From JAFANK01 sp036741695 (GTDB lineage: Bacteria > Vulcanimicrobiota > Vulcanimicrobiia > Eremiobacterales > Eremiobacteraceae): a stretch of DNA of 54,899 bases. The position numbers and the translations under genes were made by a program. Each line of letters begins with the position of its first letter. The first letter of the stretch is position 1. The notes beneath the pieces were generated by a model. That model saw only the letters and a list, made by a program, of their open reading frames with translations. It ran no database searches and had not been told where the DNA came from. The stretch is taken from assembly GCA_036741695.1 (NCBI GenBank), contig DAINRU010000012.1:1-54899 (forward strand), written 5' to 3'. Shown piece after piece: positions 1-10,047 of this stretch.

Positions 1-8
1 AAACATAT

Positions 9-842
9 GTGAGCTCTTCGGATCTGCGAAAGGCGCTTCTCTGGATAAGTGCGGTCGTGGCCTACACCTGTCTCGGCGCATGTGGCGCTGGTGGAACGGG
101 TAGCCCGTCTGCGGTGCAGCCGAGCGCGCCTTCTTCTCCTTCTGCTGTCGCGTACTTCGGTACATTGCCACCGGGCTCGGTCTTGCCCAGTGATGCGACC
201 TGCGCTGCCGAAGTCCGCCCAGAGCCTGAGAACAAAGGCATGAATGTGGCCTACAATGCGACGCTTGGGGGGCAAGGGATACCCGCGAGTTTCTTCCCGA
301 CCTCGGATGATCCGCGGGCGGGCACGATGATCGCGCCGCGGGTGGACGGGGACTATACGGGCACGACGGACGAGATACTGCAGTGGACGGCCTGCAAGTG
401 GGGTATCGATGAGGATGTCGTTCGTGCGCAGGCGGCGGTCGAGTCTTGGTGGCGCCAGACGACGCTCGGAGACTGGGGCACCGATCCGACCCAGTGCCCG
501 CCCGGCCACGGCTTGGGCGTCGACGGCACCGCAGGCCAGTGCCCGCAAAGCTGGGGCATCTTGCAGAACCGCTGGCCCTACGAACAAGCTTCCTGGCCCG
601 GAATAGCGCAGTCGACGGCCTTCAATGCGGACACGGCCTACGCGATCTGGCGCGCATGCTTTGAAGGCTACGAGCTGTGGCTGAACACCGTGCCGCGCGG
701 GCAGACTTATGTGGCCGGCGATCAATGGGGCTGCGTCGGTCGCTGGTACGCGGGCCGCTGGCACACGGCGCCCGCCGACACATACGTGGCCAAGGTGCAG
801 TCGTATCTCTCGCAGCGCATCTGGGCGCAGCCGAACTTCTAA
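9..842 (+). CDS. Lipoprotein with lysozyme-like (SLT-type) domain
   Basis: Probable secreted lipoprotein that cleaves peptidoglycan. The N-terminus is a lipoprotein signal: a basic start, a hydrophobic stretch (residues 9-21) and an LGAC lipobox with Cys25. A Ser/Pro/Ala-rich linker follows (about 30-60). The C-terminal half (about 120-277) resembles a lysozyme-fold transglycosylase. AAVES carries the likely catalytic Glu145, and SWGILQ at 181-186 resembles the S-x-G-x-x-Q signature of SLT domains. Extra cysteines (C129, C163, C178) suggest disulfides outside the cytoplasm. The start is a GTG at position 9. The frame stays open to the window edge, so a start further upstream cannot be excluded. 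The fold assignment comes from motifs only. It converges on the SDR gene with 22 nt between them. Confidence 0.6.
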   Translation: MSSSDLRKALLWISAVVAYTCLGACGAGGTGSPSAVQPSAPSSPSAVAYFGTLPPGSVLPSDATCAAEVRPEPENKGMNVAYNATLGGQGIPASFFPTSDDPRAGTMIAPRVDGDYTGTTDEILQWTACKWGIDEDVVRAQAAVESWWRQTTLGDWGTDPTQCPPGHGLGVDGTAGQCPQSWGILQNRWPYEQASWPGIAQSTAFNADTAYAIWRACFEGYELWLNTVPRGQTYVAGDQWGCVGRWYAGRWHTAPADTYVAKVQSYLSQRIWAQPNF

Positions 843-864
843 GAACCCTAGGGGCTCCAACGCG

Positions 865-1671
865 TCAATGCTGGGGTCGGTTCGACCTCATGAGCCTCTC
901 TGCCAGACGCATCGACAGGACGTGTGGCGACAAGCCCGCACCCCACGCGAGCGCCGCATTGAGAAAGCCGGGCACAACGTGGCGTCGGCCGGTCAAAAGC
1001 GCATGTATCCCGATGCGCGCGACATCGGGACTGCGCATCATGACGAAGCGCTGATAGGCGGTGGCCGTCTGCCCAGCGACGTGCAGAAACTCGGTCGCGG
1101 TCACGCCCGGCGAGAGAACGGTGACGGAAACACCGCTGCCACGCAGCTCGTGACTCAGCGCCTCGGAATAGTAGAGCACGAATGTCTTGGCAGCTGAGTA
1201 GCTGGCATACAACGGCGTCGGTTGATACGCGGCGATGGACGAGATATTGAGGATGAACCCAAAGCGGCGCTCCAGCATCTGCGGCAAGAATAGTTTGGTG
1301 AGCCCTGCGAGCGTGACGATATCGATCTGCAGCATGGCCTGTTCCTTCCGCCACGGTATTTCGATCGATCGGCCGTAGAGACCCAGCCCCGCGTTATTGA
1401 TCAACACGTCGACGCCCTTGCCTATGCGTGAGATCTGATCGAAGAGGCTCTGCGCGGCGGTCGGCGCGCTCAGGTCCGCGCTGATGACATCCACCTCGAC
1501 GCGGGCGCTTGCGCGCACTTCGGCCGCCAGAGCCTCGAGCTGATCCGTCCGTCTCGCGACGACGATGAGATGAGCACCGCGGCGCCCGAGCTCGCGCGCA
1601 AAATCCGCCCCCAACCCGCTGGATGCGCCGGTGACGAGCGCGCGCTTTCCCGCAACCGAGCGCTCGTTCAC
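865..1671 (-). CDS. Short-chain dehydrogenase/reductase (SDR)
   Basis: NAD(P)-dependent oxidoreductase of the classical SDR family, cytoplasmic, 268 aa (normal length). Motifs seen: TGASSGLG cofactor loop at 14-21, INNAG at 91-95, a serine in NISS (about 142-145), and the catalytic pair Y158-x3-K162 in YSAAK. The VVARR after the second strand suggests preference for NADP(H), an inference. The substrate cannot be read from the sequence. The C-terminal tail is basic and may be membrane-associated, as in acyl-ketone reductase-like SDRs. It starts 4 nt after the methyltransferase stop and is the last gene of the minus-strand run that begins at gmk. Confidence 0.9.
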   Translation of the reverse strand: MNERSVAGKRALVTGASSGLGADFARELGRRGAHLIVVARRTDQLEALAAEVRASARVEVDVISADLSAPTAAQSLFDQISRIGKGVDVLINNAGLGLYGRSIEIPWRKEQAMLQIDIVTLAGLTKLFLPQMLERRFGFILNISSIAAYQPTPLYASYSAAKTFVLYYSEALSHELRGSGVSVTVLSPGVTATEFLHVAGQTATAYQRFVMMRSPDVARIGIHALLTGRRHVVPGFLNAALAWGAGLSPHVLSMRLAERLMRSNRPQH

Positions 1672-1675
1672 CGCG

Positions 1676-2554
1676 CTACCGCTCGCGCGTCAGGAGAATA
1701 GTGCCGGTCATAGGCCCCGATCGGCGCGTTGCTTCTTGCCTGATGACTCGCGGATAAAACACCCGCCAGATCCACGCCATGGGAGACTCGCGCTTGAGGC
1801 GCCGCGACTCGAGAAATGTCGATCGGTATTGCGCGAGCCTCCAGCCGAAGCGCGCATAGAACTCCACCCCTTCTTCCGGCGCGAAGCGGAACACAGACGC
1901 ATCGGCGAACCCTCGCGACCAGGTGCGCTTCATGAGCTTGAGAACCCAGGGCGCGGCGATGTCGGTCACCCAGAACCGGAAATTCGCCGCTGCCGCCAAA
2001 TCGCGCGCAAGCTCACCCGCCTGCTCGCTCGTCAGATAGACCATGAGGCCTTCTGTGATGACGAGGCCCCGCGTGCCCATGGCGCCCAGGCGCTCGAAAA
2101 GCGAGCGGCGGGCGTCGGTGTCGGCGAGATCCGTGCCGATGCGCTCAAGCCTGCAGTGCGGGGTCTCGCCCGCCAGCGCCGCGGCCTTCTCCTCGATGGT
2201 CGCCGGGTAATCGACTTCGACCCAGCGCAGGTCGGGAGGCAAGTCCATGCGATATGGTCGCGCATCTAAACCGGCCGCGAGATTAACGACGAGGTCGACC
2301 CCGTCGCGCCCGACGGCCTGGGTGACGAGTTCGTCGATCAGCGCAGTGCGCACGATCATCGGCCAAGCGAATGTGCGGCCGCGCGGCATGCGTTCGAGGA
2401 TGTCAGCGCCCCGCGCTCCGGCAAGCCGTCGCGCAAATGGATCGTGGAATATCGCGTCCGGCCGCTCCGATTCCATGGCGCGATACATCGCGACCCATTT
2501 CGCCGTATCGGCGACGGAGATGCCCGCGGGTGAGGGAGCAGATGACCGTGTCAT
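1676..2554 (-). CDS. SAM-dependent methyltransferase, TIGR00027/LCMT-like
   Basis: Class I S-adenosylmethionine-dependent methyltransferase of 292 aa. It resembles the leucine carboxyl methyltransferase-like family (TIGR00027) that is abundant in mycobacteria. Features seen: an N-terminal DTAKWVAMYRAMES segment followed by DPFARRLAG, the SAM-binding motif VNLAAGLDARPYR near residues 90-102, an acidic strand end WVEVDYP, and ITEGLMVYL near 165-173, the family's post-motif signature. The substrate is unknown; family members are mostly uncharacterised. It lies 6 nt downstream of the flavin-binding protein gene and 4 nt upstream of the SDR gene, so the three are probably co-transcribed. Confidence 0.88.
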   Translation of the reverse strand: MTRSSAPSPAGISVADTAKWVAMYRAMESERPDAIFHDPFARRLAGARGADILERMPRGRTFAWPMIVRTALIDELVTQAVGRDGVDLVVNLAAGLDARPYRMDLPPDLRWVEVDYPATIEEKAAALAGETPHCRLERIGTDLADTDARRSLFERLGAMGTRGLVITEGLMVYLTSEQAGELARDLAAAANFRFWVTDIAAPWVLKLMKRTWSRGFADASVFRFAPEEGVEFYARFGWRLAQYRSTFLESRRLKRESPMAWIWRVFYPRVIRQEATRRSGPMTGTILLTRER

Positions 2555-2560
2555 CCCCTT

Positions 2561-3205
2561 CTACCAGCGCGGGTCACGGGCGAGGTAGTCGGGAGGCTCG
2601 ATGCCCACACCGTCTGCTTCCAGTGCTCCCTTGCGCAGGGCCAAGGGAAGGACACCTGCCCAAACGGGAGCGCTCAGGTCGTCAGCGTCGTCCTCGGGCG
2701 GCCCAGAACGAACCTTCGCAGAGGCTTCGGCGATGGGCAACGCGAGCACGAGGGTGGCTTGAAGCTCGATGGCCTTGGGATCGCGCAGCTCGCGCCAGCG
2801 CCCGGGCATGATGTGCTCGCTGAACAGGCGCAAGGCCTCGAGCTTCTCGGCGGGCTCCGAAAGCGCTATCGCTTTCCCGAAAATGACAACCGACCGGTAG
2901 TTCATCGAATGGTTGAAGGCCGACCGCGCCAGCACGAGTCCGTCGAGCAGCGTGACGGTGACGCAGACGTCCACGCCGCTTGCTAGAGCTTCAGCCATAC
3001 GGCTGGCAGCTGAACCATGGATGTACAGCGTATCGCCGGCCCGCGCGTAACTTGTGGGGATGACGTACGGGGCGCCATCCACAACGAAGCCGACGTGGCA
3101 GACAAGCCCTTCATCGAGGATGGCATCGATGGCCGCCCGGTCGTAGACGCCGTTGTGCGGAATGCGGCGAATCGTCGTGCGTGGCGTCTTAGGAAACCCG
3201 CTCAT
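2561..3205 (-). CDS. Pyridoxamine 5'-phosphate oxidase-like flavin-binding protein
   Basis: Member of the PNPOx-like split-barrel flavoprotein family (NimA/FMN-binding type), 214 aa, cytoplasmic. The N-terminal region CHVGFVVDGAPYVIPTSYA, followed by LYIHGSAASRMAEAL, matches the substrate- and FMN-binding strands of the family. NYRSVVIFGKA continues the barrel. The C-terminal section SGPPEDDADD resembles the tail seen in this subfamily. Genuine PNPOx is longer at the C-terminus with a conserved R-x-H, so a role in vitamin B6 synthesis is unlikely. Flavin- or heme-related detoxification is more plausible but not shown. A 56-nt gap separates it from mlaD upstream. Confidence 0.88.
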   Translation of the reverse strand: MSGFPKTPRTTIRRIPHNGVYDRAAIDAILDEGLVCHVGFVVDGAPYVIPTSYARAGDTLYIHGSAASRMAEALASGVDVCVTVTLLDGLVLARSAFNHSMNYRSVVIFGKAIALSEPAEKLEALRLFSEHIMPGRWRELRDPKAIELQATLVLALPIAEASAKVRSGPPEDDADDLSAPVWAGVLPLALRKGALEADGVGIEPPDYLARDPRW

Positions 3206-3261
3206 GGTCTCGTCACCGCGTCGCAGCTCAGCGCTTTAGTCGGCCTCCTGAGAGAGTAGTG

Positions 3262-4800
3262 TCAATAACCCAATTGGATGCCGAGTTGCGGAGTCCGGTT
3301 GACCGCCGGGCCCATCAGCGCTTGCTCGCCGTAGTAGAACTGCAGGCGTTGCGCCAGACGCAAATCTCCGTAGAGGTCGAGCTGCGGCTGTTTGGAGTTG
3401 TACAGATCGGCGCGCGCCCCGAAGGGCCCAAGCCCCTGCCAGCTCGTGCGAAGGCCCAGCTGCGAATGCAAGACGCCAAACCCAAGATCAAGGCTCGGCG
3501 AGGCGCGTCTGCCCACGAGAAAATCGTAGGTCGTCGTCGACCCGAGACCCTCGACGCCGAACGTGAGGTGTGTCGGGAAGCGGGGCAATAGCGTGAAGTT
3601 CACGTCCGAGAGCGCGCCCTGCGGCTTGTAGTTCCAATACAGCCTGACCTGGCCACTGACCAGGTCGAATTGGCTTAAGCCCCCCTTGCTGCCCATGTGG
3701 AATCCCGCCGCCTGTGGTGCTGGCTGATGCGACCCGGGTAGCGGCGTCACGTAGGGAAGCGGCGATGCCCCGGTACCAGCAGGGCCGGACGGGTTGGGTC
3801 CTGGTCCTTGCGCGGTCGAGAAGTTGCCCAAGATATCGTTCGCCTTAGCGATCGTCTCGTTCAGATTTTCGACCGTGCTCTTGAGCTCGGCCTGGATCTT
3901 GGGATCGCCCGTGACGTCTTGGATGTTGGTCGCGATCTCCTTAAGCTTCTCACTCGAGTCTTTGAGATTCGCGGTCGTAGCGATGAGGTTCGCCTTGAGG
4001 TTCGGATCGGCGGCGAGCGACTGCACCGACGCCATGGTCTTATTGAGGTTGGCAGAGGTGGCGGACAGATTGTCGATGAGACTGGCGACCTTCGGACCGC
4101 TCGTGGTGAGGAGCTGTCGCATCCCCGTCGTCATATCGGTGATGTTGCGGCCGTTGACCGCGAGCAGCCCGTTGAGCTGCGAGACGATGGTGTTGACGCT
4201 CGCCACCGTCATGTTGAGCTGCGCGCCGAGCTGGTTGAAGTTCTTGTCGGCGTGCACGATGAGCGAGTCGGTGTGCACGGCGACGCCGTTGAAGTTGCGC
4301 ACGATGCCGGGCAGCTCGGCGTTGACGAGCGCTAAGGTCTTGTCGAGCTCGAGCATCCGCTGCTGGCCCTCATTGACGAGGTCCGCGATGGTCGGGGGCA
4401 CCGTGCCTTCGGGCTGCTCGGCCTCCGGCAAGACGCGTTTTGGTAGAGGGACGGCGCTCGCCAGATCCCGTGGGGGGATGATGGCCAAGGTCGATTGCGA
4501 TCCGGTAAGCGTCTGCGTGACGGTGAAGATCGAACCACGATAGAGCGTGTTCTCGGAGTGGATCGAGCAGATCACGGTCGCGGTCTGGTCGGGCAGCAGA
4601 TGGATGTCGTCGACGATGCCGATATCGACGCCCGCCAGCTGCACGTCGCTGCCTGGTTGCAGACCGACGACGTTGCTGAAATGAATGCCGATCTGATAGG
4701 AGTTCCTCCGCAACGACACATTGCCCAGGATGTACCAGATCACGAAGATCCCGAGCACGGTGAACACGGAGAAGACACCGACCCTAACCGCGGTCGACAT
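3262..4800 (-). CDS. mlaD: MlaD-like MCE-domain protein with beta-rich C-terminus
   Basis: Substrate-binding component of an Mla/MCE phospholipid transporter. The N-terminus has one membrane anchor (about residues 6-30), followed by one MCE domain (about 36-115; VVGLQPGSDVQLAGVDIG is diagnostic). Residues 140-345 form a long helical, Asn/Leu-rich region (repeated ANLN, TVENLNE patterns), a likely periplasmic tube or coiled coil. After a Pro/Gly-rich linker (345-380), residues 385-512 are beta-rich with alternating hydrophobicity and end QLGIQLGY. That is like an outer-membrane barrel terminus and unlike E. coli MlaD (183 aa, no such domain). It follows mlaF by 28 nt. The family assignment is firm; the barrel reading is inference. 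Confidence 0.9.
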   Translation of the reverse strand: MSTAVRVGVFSVFTVLGIFVIWYILGNVSLRRNSYQIGIHFSNVVGLQPGSDVQLAGVDIGIVDDIHLLPDQTATVICSIHSENTLYRGSIFTVTQTLTGSQSTLAIIPPRDLASAVPLPKRVLPEAEQPEGTVPPTIADLVNEGQQRMLELDKTLALVNAELPGIVRNFNGVAVHTDSLIVHADKNFNQLGAQLNMTVASVNTIVSQLNGLLAVNGRNITDMTTGMRQLLTTSGPKVASLIDNLSATSANLNKTMASVQSLAADPNLKANLIATTANLKDSSEKLKEIATNIQDVTGDPKIQAELKSTVENLNETIAKANDILGNFSTAQGPGPNPSGPAGTGASPLPYVTPLPGSHQPAPQAAGFHMGSKGGLSQFDLVSGQVRLYWNYKPQGALSDVNFTLLPRFPTHLTFGVEGLGSTTTYDFLVGRRASPSLDLGFGVLHSQLGLRTSWQGLGPFGARADLYNSKQPQLDLYGDLRLAQRLQFYYGEQALMGPAVNRTPQLGIQLGY

Positions 4801-4828
4801 CTAGGCTCGCCTCACCAGGTGCGATGCG

Positions 4829-5629
4829 TTAGAGCGGGATCGGACCAACTTCGCTTCCCTCCAAGAACTGCTGCACGATCGGGTTCTTCGAGCGGCGGAA
4901 CTCCGTCGCCGGGGCGGCTTCGATGATCGTCCCCTCGAACAGCATGGCGATGTTGTCGGATATGGCGTAGACCGATGGCATGTCGTGCATGACGACGATG
5001 CTCGTCGGGCGCAGACGTGTCTGGATCCCCTTGATGGTATCGGTGATCACGTTGGTCATGATCGGATCCAACCCCGTGGTCGGCTCGTCGAAGAGGATGA
5101 TTTCCGGCTCATTCACGATTGCTCGGGCGAATCCCACCCGCTTTTGCATACCGCCGGACAGCTCCGCCGGCATGCGGTCGGCGACATCGCTCAGGCCGAT
5201 CGAGTGGAGCGCCTCATCGACGCGCTTACGGATCTCCTCGCGAGAGAATTTGGTGTGCTCGTAGAGCGGGAAACTGACGTTGTCGAAGACGCTAAGCGAG
5301 TCGAAGAGCGCGGAAGCCTGAAACGCGAATCCCATCTTCTTGCGGATCTCGTTGAGCGGCCGCTCGTTCATGCCGACGATGTCGACGCCGTTGACCACGA
5401 CGCGGCCATGGGTTGGCTGGCGCAGACCGTTGACCAGTCGCAGGATCGTGGACTTGCCTGCACCGGACAGGCCGATGACCGTCGTCACCTTTCCGCGCGC
5501 GAAGTCGAGCGAGCAGTCCGAGAGCACGATTTTCGGCCCATAGGAGAGATTGACGTGCTGCAAACTCACCGCCACGTCCGCCGTCGCGGCATCCGCGGAG
5601 CCAGATCCGGCGGTAGGTGAGGTCTTCAT
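4829..5629 (-). CDS. mlaF: MlaF-like ABC transporter ATPase
   Basis: ATP-binding subunit of the Mla-type lipid ABC transporter, cytoplasmic face of the inner membrane, 266 aa. Walker A GLSGAGKST at 53-61, ABC signature LSGGM at 157-161 (the LSGGM form is typical of MlaF), Walker B IILFDEP at 177-183 followed by TTGLDP, and an H-loop in VVMHDM. A low-complexity Ala-rich N-terminus (1-20) precedes the core. Its start codon overlaps the mlaE stop by 4 nt (ATGA), indicating translational coupling. It works with the MlaE permease encoded just upstream and the MCE protein encoded just downstream. Confidence 0.95.
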   Translation of the reverse strand: MKTSPTAGSGSADAATADVAVSLQHVNLSYGPKIVLSDCSLDFARGKVTTVIGLSGAGKSTILRLVNGLRQPTHGRVVVNGVDIVGMNERPLNEIRKKMGFAFQASALFDSLSVFDNVSFPLYEHTKFSREEIRKRVDEALHSIGLSDVADRMPAELSGGMQKRVGFARAIVNEPEIILFDEPTTGLDPIMTNVITDTIKGIQTRLRPTSIVVMHDMPSVYAISDNIAMLFEGTIIEAAPATEFRRSKNPIVQQFLEGSEVGPIPL

Positions 5630-6417
5630 CGGAACAGCACGAACGATAACGCGAAGTTGAACGCAAAGACCAAGATGATGGCGGTCACGACGGCGTGGGT
5701 CGTGGCTCGGCCGACCCCATCCGCGCCGCCCTGCGTGCGGAATCCTTCGTAACAGGCGACGATGGCCACGATGATCCCGAACACCGCGGCTTTGAGCAGC
5801 CCCTTCTCAAAGTCGGTGAAATCGATGAACCGATTGACCGAGCTCCAGTAGGTGTTCGCCGAGATGTGCGCATGGAGCAGGGCCATGTAGTAGCCGCCGT
5901 AGACCGCGATGATGTCGGCGAACGTCGTCAACATGGGCATGCCGATGAGGCAGGCGAGCAGTCGCGGCACGACGAGCACTTTCGTGGGGCTGGCGCCGAA
6001 CGATTGCAGCGCCTCGATCTGCTCGGTCACGACCATCGAGCCGAGCTGCGCAGTGATGGCAGCGCCAGCCCGGCCAGCAAAGACGATGCCCGTCAACAGC
6101 GGCCCGAGCTCACGCACGGTGCCGTATGCCACGCTACCGCCGATGACGAACGAGAAGCCGTTCTGGACGGCGGAGACCGCCGTCTCAAGCGAGATGACAA
6201 GCCCGGTGAACCCCGAGGTGAGCAAGACGATGGGCAGGGATTCGACGATGAGAAACGCGGTCTGGCGCATCGCTTCGCTCGGGCGAAAGCGCAGCGTCAC
6301 GATGTAGCGAACAGCATCGAAGAACATCAGCGTCGTGCCGCCCGCGTATTCGAAAAAGCGGCGCGCCATCGGCAGAGGCTGGGGCAGATCCCGGAGGTAG
6401 GTCGAGGCTCGGAACAT
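5626..6417 (-). CDS. mlaE: MlaE-like ABC transporter permease
   Basis: Membrane subunit of the Mla/MCE lipid transporter, 263 aa, matching the family (about 260). Several hydrophobic segments are visible: about 55-80 (LIVESLPIVLLTSGFTGLVISLE), 95-130, 145-175, 195-215 and 235-262. Conserved MlaE stretches are seen: GPLLTGIVFAGRAGAAITAQLGSM and TEQIEALQSFGASPTKVLVVPR. In the Mla family this permease binds MlaF and docks the hexameric MCE protein in the periplasm. A diderm envelope is therefore likely, although actinobacterial Mce systems use related permeases. It is 5 nt downstream of the small coiled-coil gene. Confidence 0.95.
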   Translation of the reverse strand: MFRASTYLRDLPQPLPMARRFFEYAGGTTLMFFDAVRYIVTLRFRPSEAMRQTAFLIVESLPIVLLTSGFTGLVISLETAVSAVQNGFSFVIGGSVAYGTVRELGPLLTGIVFAGRAGAAITAQLGSMVVTEQIEALQSFGASPTKVLVVPRLLACLIGMPMLTTFADIIAVYGGYYMALLHAHISANTYWSSVNRFIDFTDFEKGLLKAAVFGIIVAIVACYEGFRTQGGADGVGRATTHAVVTAIILVFAFNFALSFVLFR

Positions 6418-6422
6418 GGCGC

Positions 6423-6722
6423 CTAGGTGTCGTCGAGCGCACGCAAGACGTCGCGTGCACCGTCGAGCCGGCGCAGGGCCACTGCACGTTCGGCGTTCAG
6501 GTTGAACTGACGCTGGTAGGAGTCGTCAAGCCTCCGGTCCACATCGGCCACGTGTGCTTCCGCCTCCCGCGCGAGCGATTCGAAGTACCGTTGCGCCTGC
6601 GCCCGGAACCCTCGTTCCGTCGCTTCGTCGCGCTTGCGCTCGAGCGCAGCCCGAGCACGCAATAACCCTCTGTCGGTGATGTGAAATCCGTCGACAAGCG
6701 CGAGCAGGTCTTTAAGGTTCAT
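6423..6722 (-). CDS. Small charged coiled-coil protein of unknown function
   Basis: 99-aa soluble protein with no recognised family. After residue 20 it is almost entirely helical and charged, with heptad-like spacing of Ala/Leu (for example LRARAALERKRDEATERG and EAEAHVADVDRRLDDSY), so a coiled coil is likely. No signal peptide or membrane segment. It is placed directly between rph (stop immediately upstream, no gap) and mlaE (5 nt downstream), so it is translated as part of that operon. It could be an accessory factor for the Mla transporter or unrelated. The coding frame is supported by position and length, not by homology I can name. Confidence 0.7.
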   Translation of the reverse strand: MNLKDLLALVDGFHITDRGLLRARAALERKRDEATERGFRAQAQRYFESLAREAEAHVADVDRRLDDSYQRQFNLNAERAVALRRLDGARDVLRALDDT

Positions 6723-7510
6723 CTAAGCCTGAGTGCCCGCCTTCGAGGGGAGGGGCTTTGCGCCGAACGGCGGCAACGCGAAGGGCTCGAGCGCCTCACG
6801 CTGCCGGACGGTCATGGCGTCGATGCCTGAGCGGGCGAGCGTGAGCAGCTGATCGAGCTCGGCTCGTGAGAACGGCGTCTGCTCGGCCGTGCCCTGAATC
6901 TCGACGAAACGCACGCCACCCGTCATGACGACGTTCATGTCAACGTCAGCCCTGGAATCCTCCTCATAGGTGAGGTCGAGCATGGGCTGGCCGCCGATGA
7001 TGCCGACAGAGGTCGCTCCCAGCCAATCGACGACAGGCCAGCCGCGCAGCCCGCTCTTCTCCCGCGCCTGGGCAAGCGCGATGCACATCGCCACAAAGGC
7101 GCCGCTCAGCGCGGTCGTCCGGGTACCACCATCGGCCTGGATGACGTCGCAATCAAGGGTGACGGTCCGCTCGCCCAGCGCGTTCAGGTCGACCACCGAG
7201 CGCAGGCTTCTCCCGATGAGGCGTTGGATCTCGTGCGTGCGGCCGCCGACGCGCCCCGCGGCTGCCTCGCGCGGCGTTCGTTCCGCCGTCGAGCGAGGCA
7301 AGAGCGAATATTCAGCCGTCACCCAACCGCTGCCTCGCCCCTTAAGGAACGGCGGAACCCGAGCCTCGACAGTGGCAGCGCAGATGACTTTGGTGTGGCC
7401 GGCCTCGATAAGCACCGAGCCCTCCGCGAAGCGCAAGTACTGCGTCTGCAAGAGCAGCGGGCGTAGCTCATCGTTGGCGCGTCCGTCAGCCCGTGCGGGA
7501 GGTGCCACGC

Positions 7511-7514
<4 letters not shown>
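6723..7514 (-). CDS. rph: Ribonuclease PH
   Basis: Phosphorolytic 3'-5' exoribonuclease that trims tRNA 3' ends, cytoplasmic hexamer. The 263 aa are slightly longer than the usual 238-255 because of an N-terminal extension (MSVAPPARADG). Hallmarks: FAEGSVLIEAGHTKVICAAT, GSGWVTAEYSLLPRST (family signature), EIQRLIGRSLR, and the phosphate-binding DCDVIQADGGTRTTALSGAFVA. Tail ending in Lys/Pro-rich residues. Ten of the fourteen tRNA genes in the window lack an encoded CCA, so 3'-end maturation matters here. Its start overlaps the glmS stop by 4 nt. Confidence 0.95.
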
Positions 7515-9340
<1,826 letters not shown>

Positions 9341-9372
9341 TCTACAGCTGTACTCCTGCTCTTGGCTGCGTT

Positions 9373-9400
9373 AACGGACCTAAAGGTGGGTTGCTTCATA
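9373..9400 (-). repeat. Dispersed palindromic 3'-end repeat, copy A (degenerate)
   Basis: Read on the minus strand it is GAAGCAA followed by CCCACCTTTAGGTCCGTT. It matches the other copies in the conserved left flank and right arm but has two changed bases in the left arm, weakening the hairpin. It lies 12 nt past the gmk stop codon and upstream of glmS, oriented with gmk. Confidence 0.7.
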
Positions 9401-9412
9401 CGTCCGTCGCCG

Positions 9413-10024
9413 CTAGGTCCCGCTTCGACCGACGCCACGGGCGACCTTGAGACGTTCGGCTGCAAGAATGGCCCGCAATTCGGAGACGGCCCGTTCGACG
9501 TCGTCGTTGATGACCTCGTACTCGAACTGCGCCCGTGCATGTTGCTCGAGCTTAGCGATCTCCAATCGCTGCCCTATTCCTTTGGGGTCGTCGGCTCGCC
9601 GTTGCTCAAGCCGGCGAACGAGTTCTTCCGTCGATGGCGCCGTCAGGAACACGAGGATCGCCTCGGGGTAGATCGCTTTGATGGCCAGCGCTCCGTTGAC
9701 CTCAGGCTTGAGGATGAGGTCGCGACCCTGTGCGAGTCCGTCTTCGACGAAACGCCGCGGCGTGCCATAGAGATTGTCGGCGTATTCGCGGGTCTCCAAG
9801 AACTCGCCAGCCGCCTGCATCTTCTTGAATTCGTCCCGATTCGCAAAACGATAGTGCACCCCGTCGATCTCGTAAGAGCGCGGGGGTCTCGTGGTGTACG
9901 TCACGCAATAGGCGAGATCGGGCTCTGCCTGGCGCAGACGCTCGATGACCGTGTCTTTGCCGGCCCCGGAGGGGCCCGAGACGATCATGAGGACGCTACG
10001 TCGCATTATGGCCGCGCTTTTCAC
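9413..10024 (-). CDS. gmk: Guanylate kinase
   Basis: Phosphorylates GMP to GDP with ATP, cytoplasmic, 203 aa (usual length). The P-loop is VSGPSGAGKDT, with Asp where Ser/Thr is common; other guanylate kinases show this variant. The GMP-binding segment YCVTYTTRPPRSYEIDGVHYRF is intact, as is the later FLTAPSTEELVRRLEQR. A GTG start at 10024 has AGGA four bases upstream; an ATG at 10006 would also give a complete enzyme. It diverges from rqcH with only 23 nt between start codons. In Firmicutes such as Bacillus subtilis rqcH (yloA) and gmk are close neighbours too, so the pairing is conserved synteny. Confidence 0.96.
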   Translation of the reverse strand: MKSAAIMRRSVLMIVSGPSGAGKDTVIERLRQAEPDLAYCVTYTTRPPRSYEIDGVHYRFANRDEFKKMQAAGEFLETREYADNLYGTPRRFVEDGLAQGRDLILKPEVNGALAIKAIYPEAILVFLTAPSTEELVRRLEQRRADDPKGIGQRLEIAKLEQHARAQFEYEVINDDVERAVSELRAILAAERLKVARGVGRSGT

Positions 10025-10047
10025 GATATCCTGTCGAATGCTTTCCC

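Noticed and set aside
9341..9412. Possible glmS ribozyme upstream of glmS
   Set aside because: Only 72 nt are available, mostly the dispersed repeat; the conserved glmS ribozyme core is not visible.
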